Source: CAZUXY01 sp964624235
GTDB lineage: Bacteria; Spirochaetota; UBA4802; UBA5368
Assembly (NCBI GenBank): GCA_964624235.1
Contig: CAZUXY010000012.1
Coordinates: 1 to 64,000, forward strand
Length of the DNA: 64,000 bases
Direction: 5' to 3'
The position numbers and the translations under genes were made by a program. Position 1 is the stretch's first letter, and every line of letters starts with the position of its first letter. Shown here one piece after another: positions 52,376 to 61,039 of this stretch. Under the pieces are notes generated by a model. The model did no database searches and was not told the DNA's origin. It worked only from the letters and a program-made list of their open reading frames with translations.

Positions 52376-52849
52376 TTACAGTCCGCCTCCCCACAGGTCG
52401 TTTCTCGACGGGTCCTGTATCTCTTTCACCATTTCATCAAATTTCTGTACCCTGAAGCCCACGCTCAGGACCCGGTACTTCCCCCCGGCGGAAACCGCGA
52501 GATGGGCATGCGCCCAGCTGTCCCGGCGGGTTCTGCCGGGGAAGCAGACCAGCACCACTTTTTCAGTATTACCCGCGGGCGTTCTGGCGTACAGAGAACT
52601 CAGGCGGGGATCGTTCATTTGGTAGTTAGCGAGGTTTTCACTCCTGTTGACCCGCGTGAAATCCTTCAGCGCGGCGCGGGCTGTTGTTATCGCCGTCTCC
52701 TTTTCGAAACTGAACTGAAAAATCCCGGTTTCCCTGTACCGGCACTGCGTAAGCACCAGCAGTGTGAATAAAATCGCCGCCGCTGACTTTACGTGCCCAC
52801 CCTGAATAAGAATGCCGCCGACCGGTAACGTCTTTTTCGATACCCGCAT
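52376..52849 (-). CDS. hypothetical lipoprotein in a PilZ operon
   Basis: 157 residues starting at an ATG 6 bp after GGAGG. A signal peptide with LFTLLVLTQC is a plausible lipobox (Cys36). The mature domain has alternating strands such as KVVLVCFPGRTRRDSWAHAHLAVSAGGKYRVLSVGF; no family is recognised. It follows the PilZ gene by 12 bp on the same strand, so c-di-GMP-related envelope function is possible but unproven. Confidence 0.65.
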   Translation of the reverse strand: MRVSKKTLPVGGILIQGGHVKSAAAILFTLLVLTQCRYRETGIFQFSFEKETAITTARAALKDFTRVNRSENLANYQMNDPRLSSLYARTPAGNTEKVVLVCFPGRTRRDSWAHAHLAVSAGGKYRVLSVGFRVQKFDEMVKEIQDPSRNDLWGGGL

Positions 52850-52861
52850 TATCCCTCCGTA

Positions 52862-53140
52862 TCAGATAAAACATATCGCCATATAGATCGACCCGCCGTC
52901 GTCCAGGAACCGTACGATTCGCCCCTTCCCGCAGAAAAGTTCGGGAAGCCCGTCGGTGTTCTCAAAAAAGACCTCGCAGCCCATCTGATCACGGTCCAGA
53001 GGCGCCTCCCTGCTTTTTTCGACGCACACCAGGGCGCCGCGTTGTGAGTAGTTATGGATTGTACACGAATAGCGCTTTCCATCAAGGGAGATACTGGCCG
53101 TGTTATCCGCGGTCATCCTGTCATATTGCCGCCGTTCCAT
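52862..53140 (-). CDS. PilZ-domain protein, putative c-di-GMP effector
   Basis: 92 residues from the ATG at 53140, which follows GGAGGGTATGC; the promoter at 53245-53274 would leave a 97-nt leader, and an upstream start at 53227 would put the start too near the promoter. The c-di-GMP-binding RxxxR is RQYDR, and the second motif reads NYSQRGA, with Asn in place of the Asp of (D/N)xSxxG. Such one-domain PilZ proteins transmit c-di-GMP levels to partners. The downstream lipoprotein is the likeliest operon partner. Confidence 0.85.
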   Translation of the reverse strand: MERRQYDRMTADNTASISLDGKRYSCTIHNYSQRGALVCVEKSREAPLDRDQMGCEVFFENTDGLPELFCGKGRIVRFLDDGGSIYMAICFI

Positions 53141-53244
53141 GCATACCCTCCGCCACGGATTGTGGGGAACAATCTTTACCCTCTGTTGAATGAGTGAAAA
53201 AGTTAAGGGACTGAAAACACCGGACACCCGTTATGATGAAACCA

Positions 53245-53274
53245 ATAATACCGCATTTTCACCACAGATGTAAA
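53245..53274 (-). promoter_or_regulatory. sigma70-type promoter for the PilZ operon
   Basis: On the minus strand TTTACA and TATTAT are spaced by 18 bp. The remaining part of the 53141-53469 gap (329 bp) shows only AT-rich leader sequence and no supported gene. Confidence 0.5.
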
Positions 53275-53469
53275 GTATAATAACGTTTTAATTTCCGTTT
53301 AATTATTTCCCGCTACACCCATGATTCTACGCCCGGGATATCTTCCAAAGCGAATATAAACTGACAACGTGAGACCACCTGATACGGGTGCGCCGCATTT
53401 ATAAAGGCATTGAAGACCGGCCAGAAGGCGGACCTAACGTCGATTGTGCATTCCGCGGAACGCCTTGCA

Positions 53470-54591
53470 CTATTTCCGCAATATTTTTTCAGCTGAAAGC
53501 TGCGCGGGTGAAAGGAGACGGACGCTGACCCGATATGACCCGAAGTGCTGCCGGTTGAGTTCCCGGTTTATCACCAGCATCGGATCCAGGAGGAAGACCA
53601 CCACGTCCCGGATCAACCCCTTTCTGAAACTGTGCTCCACGAACAGGGCGCTCTGGTACAATGCCTCCCCGAACAGCGAGCCGCCTATGCCGGTAAACAC
53701 GAGATCATTCAGGGAGACCTGTTCCCTGATTTCCCCTGCATATTCCCAGAACAGACTCCCTCCCACGGCGAATACTACCGATTCAAGAAAGGAATAACCG
53801 TTGGTTCTCGCCGCGTTAAAATAGAAATTCCCCGAATAAATATGCCCTATGCAGTTCGTGGAAAAATTGTTGTTATCGAACTTCCAGCCGTCGGACACCT
53901 TTTGCTTGAAACCGTTCCACGTAAGAGGATACTCCCAGTCGTCACGGTTGCTTTTTATGTCCATATAATAGGCCGCCTCGCCCGCGGCGTTCAACGCCAG
54001 CACCTCTCCCATGGTAAGCCAGAACCTGCGTGACTCCGCGAGCCCGGGGCGGGCCTCCATGGTAAAACCCGAGAAGGCATCGCCCAGTTCGTCCTGTCGG
54101 TATGATACGTCGGTTATCCTGTAAGTATCCAGCCGTGGCATGCGCCTGTATGCGGGTAATTCATGCCCGCTCCGGGACGAATAAGCGAAAATGCCCACCA
54201 TGTCCTTTAGTGATTTCTGGGACAGCCAGTCGTACTTACGGTCCCTGGGGACGTCCCACTGAACCAGGATTTTTCCTCGAAGCCGTGCAGGAACCAGCAG
54301 GGTAAACCTCGTCAATGCCATACCATCGATGGATTCGAACGAACTGCGGAATTCCATATCGCCGGTTCCGATGATGTTTTTCTTCCCCGGCCCCGGCCGC
54401 AGTATTGCTTCCAGACTGCCCAGTATTCCTTTACCCAGGGGGAAGCTGCCGGTGAATCCCAGGGTTTCCAGTTCAGGTTTTTTTATCTTCAGAGGGGGGC
54501 TTTCTCCCGGTTCGGCGGAAAGTGAAAGCCCCCGGACAGCGAGAAGCAGGCAGAATACCCCTATTTTCCGCAGAGTGTGTTGCTTTTTCAT
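53470..54591 (-). CDS. DUF3943-family putative outer-membrane protein
   Basis: 373 residues. A signal peptide ends LSLSA. The second half has the DUF3943-like pattern FSTNCIGHIYSGNFYF, FNAARTNGYSFLESVVFA, GGSLFWEYAGEIREQVSLND and TGIGGSLFGEALYQSA: a helical or barrel module of poorly known role. The first half is beta-rich with a lipid-exposed look. It lies 145 bp downstream of the barrel-like gene on the same strand, and the two may be co-transcribed. Confidence 0.75.
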   Translation of the reverse strand: MKKQHTLRKIGVFCLLLAVRGLSLSAEPGESPPLKIKKPELETLGFTGSFPLGKGILGSLEAILRPGPGKKNIIGTGDMEFRSSFESIDGMALTRFTLLVPARLRGKILVQWDVPRDRKYDWLSQKSLKDMVGIFAYSSRSGHELPAYRRMPRLDTYRITDVSYRQDELGDAFSGFTMEARPGLAESRRFWLTMGEVLALNAAGEAAYYMDIKSNRDDWEYPLTWNGFKQKVSDGWKFDNNNFSTNCIGHIYSGNFYFNAARTNGYSFLESVVFAVGGSLFWEYAGEIREQVSLNDLVFTGIGGSLFGEALYQSALFVEHSFRKGLIRDVVVFLLDPMLVINRELNRQHFGSYRVSVRLLSPAQLSAEKILRK

Positions 54592-54736
54592 TTTAATTCT
54601 CTGTTATTTCCTCAACACCATAGGAAACTGATTCTGTTCCTTATGTGACGTAAATCCATGGAAAGTGAGACGTTTTGTCAGGATACTTATATCACATGAT
54701 ACGGTTCCCGCAGGTCGCCGCCTGGCAACAAAGGAA

Positions 54737-56035
54737 CTACAGTTGAAGCTGTACACGTAACAGCAGCCTGTTCCAGCCGTGGGCCCTGTCGGCGGTACGC
54801 AGGTGGCTGACGATGTCCCACCGTTCCCATACGGCCCCCAGGAAGAGGTTTTTCATTATCTTATAATCGGGCGAAACCGAAAGTATGCTGACAAAATCCC
54901 AGGCGTCCTCGCCCTCCAGCGGAAAGAAAAAATACATGTTCCACCGGGTTTCCAGCCGCCATACGCCCCTGTAGTCCGCCATGAAGGAACACATCACGGG
55001 CAGTGCGCCGCTGTAATAAAAATTGTCCTTTCGTTCCCCGCCGTAACCCTTCGACCGGAATATCTCACTCAACGAGTTCTCTTCCTCAGGGGTTATACCG
55101 GTAGCCGTCAGGGACGAGTTGACCGAAGGCCCCAGGCCCGCGCCGCAGTAAAATTTATATGAAACATCGCCCGCACGGGACAGTGTCAAACCAAAACCGA
55201 CCGCCCTGAGTACAAAATACTGTATATGGGGATGATCGCGGTATATTTCATCGCTCCAGTTAAAACTGTCAAGGTTACCTGTCGGCCTGAAAAAATCAAT
55301 GCCCGAATAGACACCGAACACCCTGCGTTTTATTATACCCTCCCGCTCCGCCGAAGCGTGGGTTCCATAAAGCATGATGTCGATACGGTACGACAGGTCC
55401 CAGAGCTTCTTACCTATTGCGGCTGAGACGGAAATGTCGAAATAATCACCCACACCCAGGGGGATCTCCCCCATCAGTGCCGATGACGGATCGTACATCA
55501 GGCTGAACCCCAGGTACACTTCCCCCCTGTACGGTTCCGGGACCCCCGGTCCGCCCTCCCTGAAACGGCCGTACCCGGCGGCCGCCGAGGCATGATACGA
55601 CCGGTACACCGCCGGAGCTTCCCCCCGGTCCATACAGCTCTTCAGATAGGGGATCACAAGCAGCTTCAGGTCGTTTTCCGACTTCAACCTTTCCCTCTGC
55701 ACACGAAAATCCCTGCCCGCGGAGCGTCCGTTGTAGCGTAACTTCACGCTGATGGTGATATCATTACCCGCAGGACGTCCCCTGATCGTAACGGTGAGGG
55801 TGTCCGTACGTCCGGCGAACCTGTATGCGGTAAGGACCTCGTGGTCGACCGAGGTCTTCCAGCCCTCAGCCTGAAGAATGCCACGGTAAGAGTTCAGCAG
55901 GTTTTCCATGGCAGTGTCAATTTTGTCCGCACCCGAGTCAGTAACCGTACCGGCAAACAGTGCGGTGTTCAGCAGCAGCACAGCGAGTATGGTTCCCGTC
56001 CACCGCCCCAACAAATGCGTTCTTATCATCAACAT
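54737..56035 (-). CDS. predicted beta-barrel envelope protein
   Basis: 432 residues with a signal peptide ending NTALFAG. The rest has alternating aromatic/polar strands (AAAGYGRF, EVYLGFSLMYDP, YFDISVSAAIG, RLETRWNMYFFF, NLFLGAVWERW) and the final aromatic-free but barrel-like LLLRVQLQL. Soluble N-terminal part (about 30-150) includes the helical MENLLNSYRGILQAEG. No family recognised. It lies 36 bp after the ABC operon stop on the same strand and may be read through from it. Confidence 0.65.
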   Translation of the reverse strand: MLMIRTHLLGRWTGTILAVLLLNTALFAGTVTDSGADKIDTAMENLLNSYRGILQAEGWKTSVDHEVLTAYRFAGRTDTLTVTIRGRPAGNDITISVKLRYNGRSAGRDFRVQRERLKSENDLKLLVIPYLKSCMDRGEAPAVYRSYHASAAAGYGRFREGGPGVPEPYRGEVYLGFSLMYDPSSALMGEIPLGVGDYFDISVSAAIGKKLWDLSYRIDIMLYGTHASAEREGIIKRRVFGVYSGIDFFRPTGNLDSFNWSDEIYRDHPHIQYFVLRAVGFGLTLSRAGDVSYKFYCGAGLGPSVNSSLTATGITPEEENSLSEIFRSKGYGGERKDNFYYSGALPVMCSFMADYRGVWRLETRWNMYFFFPLEGEDAWDFVSILSVSPDYKIMKNLFLGAVWERWDIVSHLRTADRAHGWNRLLLRVQLQL

Positions 56036-56071
56036 CCCACTCCATCACAAATCATCACCGGCTGTAACAGC

Positions 56072-56998
56072 TTATACGCCCATACGGCGGGCATGGGTCA
56101 CAAACACGTCCTCCAGGGTAGCGGTTATTCTTTCCGTATGGAAATCCCTTAACCCCGCGCTTCTCAGCACCCTGCCCAGTTCCTTTTCCAGGGGAAAGTC
56201 CTTTTCACAGAGGATGTGAATGTCGCTGCCGAAGATGGCAGCCTCCCTGATGAAGGGCAACCCTGTAACCATTTCAAATACCTTTATGAATTCCGGCGCC
56301 CTGAGCGCATATACCCCGTGGGGAAGCTCGCTCTTCAGGTTTGCCGGGGAATCCAGGGCGATGATTTTCCCGGCGATGATCAGTGCCATTCGGTCGCAGT
56401 GTTCCGCCTCGTCCATGTAGTGGGTGGTGACGAAAATGGTCTTACCCTCCCGCGAGAATTCATAGATGAGTTCCCAGAAATTGCGGCGCATAACCGGGTC
56501 CACCCCGGAAGTCGGCTCATCAAGGAACAGGATCGAGGGGTCGTGGAGAATGGCCCCACCCAGTGCGAGCCGCTGTTTTATCCCGCCGGGCAGGGTACTT
56601 ACCAGCGCGTTCCTTCGGCGGCCTATACCCGCCATGTTCACCACATAGTCGGTCCTCTCCCGCAGCCGCGCGCCCTCGAGCCCGTAGATACTGCCGAAGA
56701 ACTCGAGGTTTTCCTGCACCGTGAGGTCGTTATACAGGGAGAACTTCTGTGACATGTAACCGATGACGTTCTTGATGTTTTCCTGTTCGCGTACAATATC
56801 GAAGCCCGACACCGTACCGCTTCCGCCGGTGGGCGAAAGTATCCCACAGAGCATGCGGATGGTGGTGCTCTTCCCCGCCCCGTTCGGTCCCAGAAAACCG
56901 AAAATCTCCCCCCGTGCAACGGAAAAGCTTATGGAATCCACCGCGGTGAATCCGTCAAACTTTTTTGTGAGGTCCCTGACTTCCACCGAAGTTTCCAT
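56072..56998 (-). CDS. ABC-2-type export ATPase (second ATPase of the operon)
   Basis: 308 residues beginning METSVEVRDLTKKFDG; the start overlaps the permease stop as TAATG and follows CAGGAGG. Walker A LGPNGAGKST, signature LPGGIKQRLAL (the usual LSGG has Pro for Ser), Walker B ILFLDEPTSGVD and switch His in VTTHYMDEAEH. It resembles the C-terminal half of E. coli YbhF. With the other ATPase at 59325 it gives one ATPase per permease. Confidence 0.9.
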   Translation of the reverse strand: METSVEVRDLTKKFDGFTAVDSISFSVARGEIFGFLGPNGAGKSTTIRMLCGILSPTGGSGTVSGFDIVREQENIKNVIGYMSQKFSLYNDLTVQENLEFFGSIYGLEGARLRERTDYVVNMAGIGRRRNALVSTLPGGIKQRLALGGAILHDPSILFLDEPTSGVDPVMRRNFWELIYEFSREGKTIFVTTHYMDEAEHCDRMALIIAGKIIALDSPANLKSELPHGVYALRAPEFIKVFEMVTGLPFIREAAIFGSDIHILCEKDFPLEKELGRVLRSAGLRDFHTERITATLEDVFVTHARRMGV

Positions 56999-58167
56999 TA
57001 TTCCAGCCTCCTGCTGAATCTGCGCACGCTCAGCCATAGAAGCACCGTTCCCAGAAGGACGAGTGCTGTGACCTCCTTCCATAATACCGCCGCCCCGACG
57101 CCTTTGAGAAAAATACCGCGTATAACTGTGATGAAATACCTCATGGGATTCAGCAAAGAGATCAACTGGAACACCTCGGGCATGGCGTAAATGGGGAAGA
57201 TGAAACCCGAAAAGAGTATTGCCGGTATGAAGAACAGAAAGGTGGACAGCATGGCCTGCTGCTGTGTGAGGGAAACCGTCGATATATAGAGCCCGACCGC
57301 CAGGGTGCAGATTATATAAAAAAAGCTGCCCAGCAGCAGAAAGCCGAAGCTTCCGTTGAAGGGAACACGAAACCATGTAATGGCGATAATGGTGATTACA
57401 CAGATGTCGATAAACCCGATGATGGCGAACGGAAGGGTTTTTCCGATAACGAATTCCAGCGGCCGTAAAGGGGATACGATGATCTGCTCGATGGTCCCGC
57501 TTTCACGCTCTTTCACCACCGACATCGAGGTCAGCATGATGGTAATGAGGGCAACCAGGAGTCCAAGCACGCCGGGAAGATAGAAGTTTCGGCTGGCAAG
57601 ATCAGGATTAAAAAGGGCGCGCTCCTTAACCTCCAGGGGTTCCTTCATGCGCATCCCTCCGGCCTCGCGTCCAAGCACCAGCATGCGGACCTTGCGGCCG
57701 AAATACGCAAGCGAGTAGTCCCCGGCTATCTGGTTTACATAGGCCTGGATGACCGCCGCGCGGTTTGAATCGGTGCCGTCCAGGATTATCTGCACCTGGG
57801 CGCCTTTACCCGAGACGACCCTCTCTCCGAAACCCCTGGGTATGTGCATGTAGATATCGACTTCTCCGCCGTCGAGCAGTCGCGCGGATTCACCGGGTGC
57901 GGCAATTGATTCCGAATGAATAAAATACCCGCTGGCGGTGAACCTGCGCAGAAATTCCCGGCTTCGGACGCTCCGGTCTTCGTCGAGTACCGCCATCTTT
58001 ATCCGGTTCACATCGGTATTCACGGCATACCCGAACACGAAGAGCATGATCACGGGCATTCCGAAGAGCATCATGACCATCCGCTTGTCCCTTAGGGTCT
58101 GCTTGAACTCTTTAACTACGAGACTTTTTAATATACTTTTCCGTACTGATTTCATTTTTATCACCAT
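56998..58167 (-). CDS. ABC-2-type permease 2 (YbhR-like)
   Basis: 389 residues: N-terminal helix, a long periplasmic segment (about 50-185), then five helices including LGLLVALITIMLTSMSVVKERESGTIEQIIVSPL, the coupling-helix motif of ABC-2 exporters. The start lies 4 bp past the stop of the first permease. It resembles YbhR. One of two permeases in the operon. Confidence 0.9.
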   Translation of the reverse strand: MVIKMKSVRKSILKSLVVKEFKQTLRDKRMVMMLFGMPVIMLFVFGYAVNTDVNRIKMAVLDEDRSVRSREFLRRFTASGYFIHSESIAAPGESARLLDGGEVDIYMHIPRGFGERVVSGKGAQVQIILDGTDSNRAAVIQAYVNQIAGDYSLAYFGRKVRMLVLGREAGGMRMKEPLEVKERALFNPDLASRNFYLPGVLGLLVALITIMLTSMSVVKERESGTIEQIIVSPLRPLEFVIGKTLPFAIIGFIDICVITIIAITWFRVPFNGSFGFLLLGSFFYIICTLAVGLYISTVSLTQQQAMLSTFLFFIPAILFSGFIFPIYAMPEVFQLISLLNPMRYFITVIRGIFLKGVGAAVLWKEVTALVLLGTVLLWLSVRRFSRRLE

Positions 58168-58171
58168 AGGT

Positions 58172-59323
58172 CTACGCGTCGGGCAGACGCAGGGTGAGTT
58201 TGCGTACGCTCAGTACCGCGACCAGCAGGGCGAAACACGCCAGGAACAGTATCTGCGTCCAGAGGAAAAAGGCCCCTACCCCCTTCAGGGCGATCCCCTT
58301 GACCAGAACGATCAGGTACCGTGCCGGGATAAGATAAGTGAAGGCCTGGAGGGCCAAGGGCATATTCTGGATGGGGAATACGAATCCTGAAAGGATAAAT
58401 GAAGGAAGATACGTCGCCACCATGGCGACCTGAACCGAAAGCACCTGCACCCGCGTGGCGGACGAGATAAGAATCCCCAGGGTCGAAGTGCCTGCGAGGA
58501 AGAGGACCGCCAGCAGATAAAGTTCCGTAAAGCTGCCCTTGATCGGAACATTGAAGACAAAATACCCCACACACAGTGTCAGGATCACGTCGAACAGGCC
58601 GATAAGCAGGTAGGGTATCAGTTTCCCCGCCACCACCTCCCACGACCGTACCGGCGTCGTGATGAGGGTTTCCATGGTTCCCCGTTCCCATTCACGGGAT
58701 ATCGTAAGCGAGGCGATGAGCGCCGATATGATCGCCAGAACGATGACGATAAGTCCGGGGATGATGAAGTTCTTGCTCTCGAGTTCGGGATTATACCAGA
58801 TGCGGCTGCGTATGTCCACCGGCGCGGCGAAAGAGGATATGCCTATCCTCTTCATCTCACCCACCTTGATGTCCAGGTTGTAGTTGGAGACTATGCCCTT
58901 TACGTACCCCATCGCCACCGTCGCCGAGGTGGAATCGGAACCGTCCACCAGGAGTTGCACCCCGGTTTTCTTTCCCGCCTTGAAGGTCCGTTCGAAACCT
59001 CGTGGTATTACCATCACCATGGTGACCTTTCCCGCGTCGATCAGCCTGTCAGCCTCGGCAAAACTTTCCACATGCCGGTTCACGTCCAGATATTCGGTAT
59101 GGGAGAACTCCCCGATAAACCTCCGCGACAGGGAACTCCGGTCCTGGTCGTAGACCGCGGTGCTTACATGCTTAACGTCCACGGTGAGGGCATAACCGAA
59201 AAGCATGATAAGCAGGGCCGGCGCGAAAATGGAAAGGATGAGACTCCTCATATCCCGGCGGATCTGGAGCCATTCCTTCCCGGCGACGGCGGCGACCCGC
59301 ACGATCGATTTGACCGATTTCAT
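58172..59323 (-). CDS. ABC-2-type permease 1 (YbhS-like)
   Basis: 383 residues of the same design: TM1 (about 25-45), a periplasmic domain, then five helices with IPGLIVIVLAIISALIASL and EWERGTMETLITTPVRSWEV, the coupling motif. Identity to permease 2 is visible by eye in layout but low in sequence, so they are distant paralogues. It starts right after the first ATPase gene and probably forms a heterodimer with permease 2. Confidence 0.9.
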   Translation of the reverse strand: MKSVKSIVRVAAVAGKEWLQIRRDMRSLILSIFAPALLIMLFGYALTVDVKHVSTAVYDQDRSSLSRRFIGEFSHTEYLDVNRHVESFAEADRLIDAGKVTMVMVIPRGFERTFKAGKKTGVQLLVDGSDSTSATVAMGYVKGIVSNYNLDIKVGEMKRIGISSFAAPVDIRSRIWYNPELESKNFIIPGLIVIVLAIISALIASLTISREWERGTMETLITTPVRSWEVVAGKLIPYLLIGLFDVILTLCVGYFVFNVPIKGSFTELYLLAVLFLAGTSTLGILISSATRVQVLSVQVAMVATYLPSFILSGFVFPIQNMPLALQAFTYLIPARYLIVLVKGIALKGVGAFFLWTQILFLACFALLVAVLSVRKLTLRLPDA

Positions 59324-59324
59324 C

Positions 59325-60239
59325 TCACTCCTCCCCCGAAACGATTTCCATGAAACAGTTCTCCAGGCTCGGCGCCTTTTCGCGCACTGAAAGTACCCTG
59401 ACCTTCCCCTTTGAAAGAACGGCGGAGATTTTTTTCATCCCGGCCCTTATCTCTGATACGAACACCCTGAGGGCGGTTCCTTCGCGGATCACCCCCGTAA
59501 ACATGCCGCTCTTCTTCAATACGGTCTCAGCCTTCCACACATCGTCAGTCGTCACTTCCAGAAGCGCCCTGGTCATGGAACGCTTTATTTCCGCCGGGGT
59601 GCCCATGGTGATGAACCTTCCCTGGTGCATAAGCGCCACCCTGTTGCAGCGTTCCGCTTCATCCAGATAGGCGGTGCTCACCACGATGGTGACCCCGTCT
59701 CCCAGAAGATCGTACAGAATCTTCCAGAACTCCCTGCGGGAAACGGGATCAACACCGTTGGTGGGCTCGTCCAGGAGGATCAATACCGGTTTATGAATGA
59801 GGCAGCACGCCAGACCCAGCTTCTGTTTCATGCCGCCCGAAAGATTCCCGGCCAGGCGGTCCTTGAAGGGGCCCAGGCGGCTGAATTCATAAAGCCGCGG
59901 GACCCTTTCCCTTATTGCGTTACCGGAAACCCCGAACAGTCTTCCGAAAAAATACAGGTTTTCCTCCACGGTGAGGTCCTCATACAGGCCGAACCGCTGG
60001 GGCATGTACGCGAGTTCTTCTTTGATCCCATAGGGATCCTTCCGCACATTAATGCCGTTGACGGTGATTTCCCCCGCGCCGGGAAGCAGTATCCCCGATA
60101 TCAGGCGCAGCAGGGTGCTTTTACCCGCCCCGTCAGGGCCCACGATGCCGAAAATCTCACCCTGTCGCACCCTGAACGTCAGGCTGTCCACCGCGGCGGT
60201 CTCTCCGAAGCGTTTGGTGATATCCAGTGCGGTAATCAC
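59325..60239 (-). CDS. ABC-2-type export ATPase (first ATPase of the operon)
   Basis: 304 residues. Walker A GPDGAGKST, signature LSGGMKQKLGLA, Walker B ILLDEPTNGVD and switch region STAYLDEAER, where the usual His is a Tyr. It resembles the N-terminal half of E. coli YbhF. It overlaps the adaptor gene by 4 bp and lies 1 bp before the permease. Confidence 0.9.
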   Translation of the reverse strand: MITALDITKRFGETAAVDSLTFRVRQGEIFGIVGPDGAGKSTLLRLISGILLPGAGEITVNGINVRKDPYGIKEELAYMPQRFGLYEDLTVEENLYFFGRLFGVSGNAIRERVPRLYEFSRLGPFKDRLAGNLSGGMKQKLGLACCLIHKPVLILLDEPTNGVDPVSRREFWKILYDLLGDGVTIVVSTAYLDEAERCNRVALMHQGRFITMGTPAEIKRSMTRALLEVTTDDVWKAETVLKKSGMFTGVIREGTALRVFVSEIRAGMKKISAVLSKGKVRVLSVREKAPSLENCFMEIVSGEE

Positions 60240-61039
60240 TTCTTTTTCTCCTGTAAGATTATTTCAGCGTCGGCGGGCATGCCGGGCTTCAGGCTCAGAT
60301 CGGGGTTGTCGATAGCCACCTTCACCGCAAAGACCAGTTTCACCCTTTCTTCTTTGGTCTGTACGGTTTTAGGAGTGAATTCCGCTCTATTGGAGATGGA
60401 CACCACTTTCCCCTGATACGCTTTCCCGGGGAATGAATCGATGTATATTTTCACCTTCTGCCCTATTTTCACCAGACCGAGCTTCTTTTCGTTCACATAG
60501 AGATACATCCAGGGACGGGTGAGGTCCGCCAGGGTGAGTATAGGGGTCCCGGGAAAGGCCATCTCGCCCACCTCAAGATTGGTGTCCAGAACGATGCCGC
60601 CGATGGGCGCGTAAATGACCGCGTTGTCTATGGTTGCGTTTACCTGGTCATACGCCGCCTTCGCCACCCGGTATGCGGCCTCGGCGTTGTCCAGGTCCCT
60701 CTTTGAAACGGACCCCGTGCCGTAAAGGTCCCTGACCCTCGTGAAGTTGCGCGTCGCGTTTTCAAAGTTCGCCCGGGCTGAAAACCGTTGCGCCGAGAGT
60801 TCATCGTATTCCAGCTTCACCACAAGGTCCCCCTTCTTCACCGTTTCGCCCTCGTTTCTGGGGAGATCGGCCACGCGCCCCGCGATCTTGGAACTTATCT
60901 CTATTTCCGTCACCTCGATGGTGCCGGTTCCCTCTATGCGTAAGGAATTATCGCCTCGGCCGCGGAACACCTCAAAGTACAGGGTCGCACCGACGAGCAG
61001 AAGCACCACCACCGCCAGTGGGATTATTTTCTTTTTCAT
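60236..61039 (-). CDS. HlyD-family periplasmic adaptor (YbhG-like)
   Basis: 267 residues: N-terminal anchor helix (about 6-22), a lipoyl-type half motif (IEISSKIAGRVADLPRNEGETVKKGD), an alpha-hairpin (about 80-135), and PIGGIVLDTNLEVGEMAFPG plus the barrel end PGMPADAEIIL. Bridges the inner-membrane ABC pump and the TolC duct. Overlaps both neighbours by 4 bp. Confidence 0.92.
   Translation of the reverse strand: MKKKIIPLAVVVLLLVGATLYFEVFRGRGDNSLRIEGTGTIEVTEIEISSKIAGRVADLPRNEGETVKKGDLVVKLEYDELSAQRFSARANFENATRNFTRVRDLYGTGSVSKRDLDNAEAAYRVAKAAYDQVNATIDNAVIYAPIGGIVLDTNLEVGEMAFPGTPILTLADLTRPWMYLYVNEKKLGLVKIGQKVKIYIDSFPGKAYQGKVVSISNRAEFTPKTVQTKEERVKLVFAVKVAIDNPDLSLKPGMPADAEIILQEKKK

Noticed and set aside
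52261..52455. 64-codon plus-strand frame after the terminator
   Set aside because: No ribosome site or domain and it runs into the antisense lipoprotein gene.
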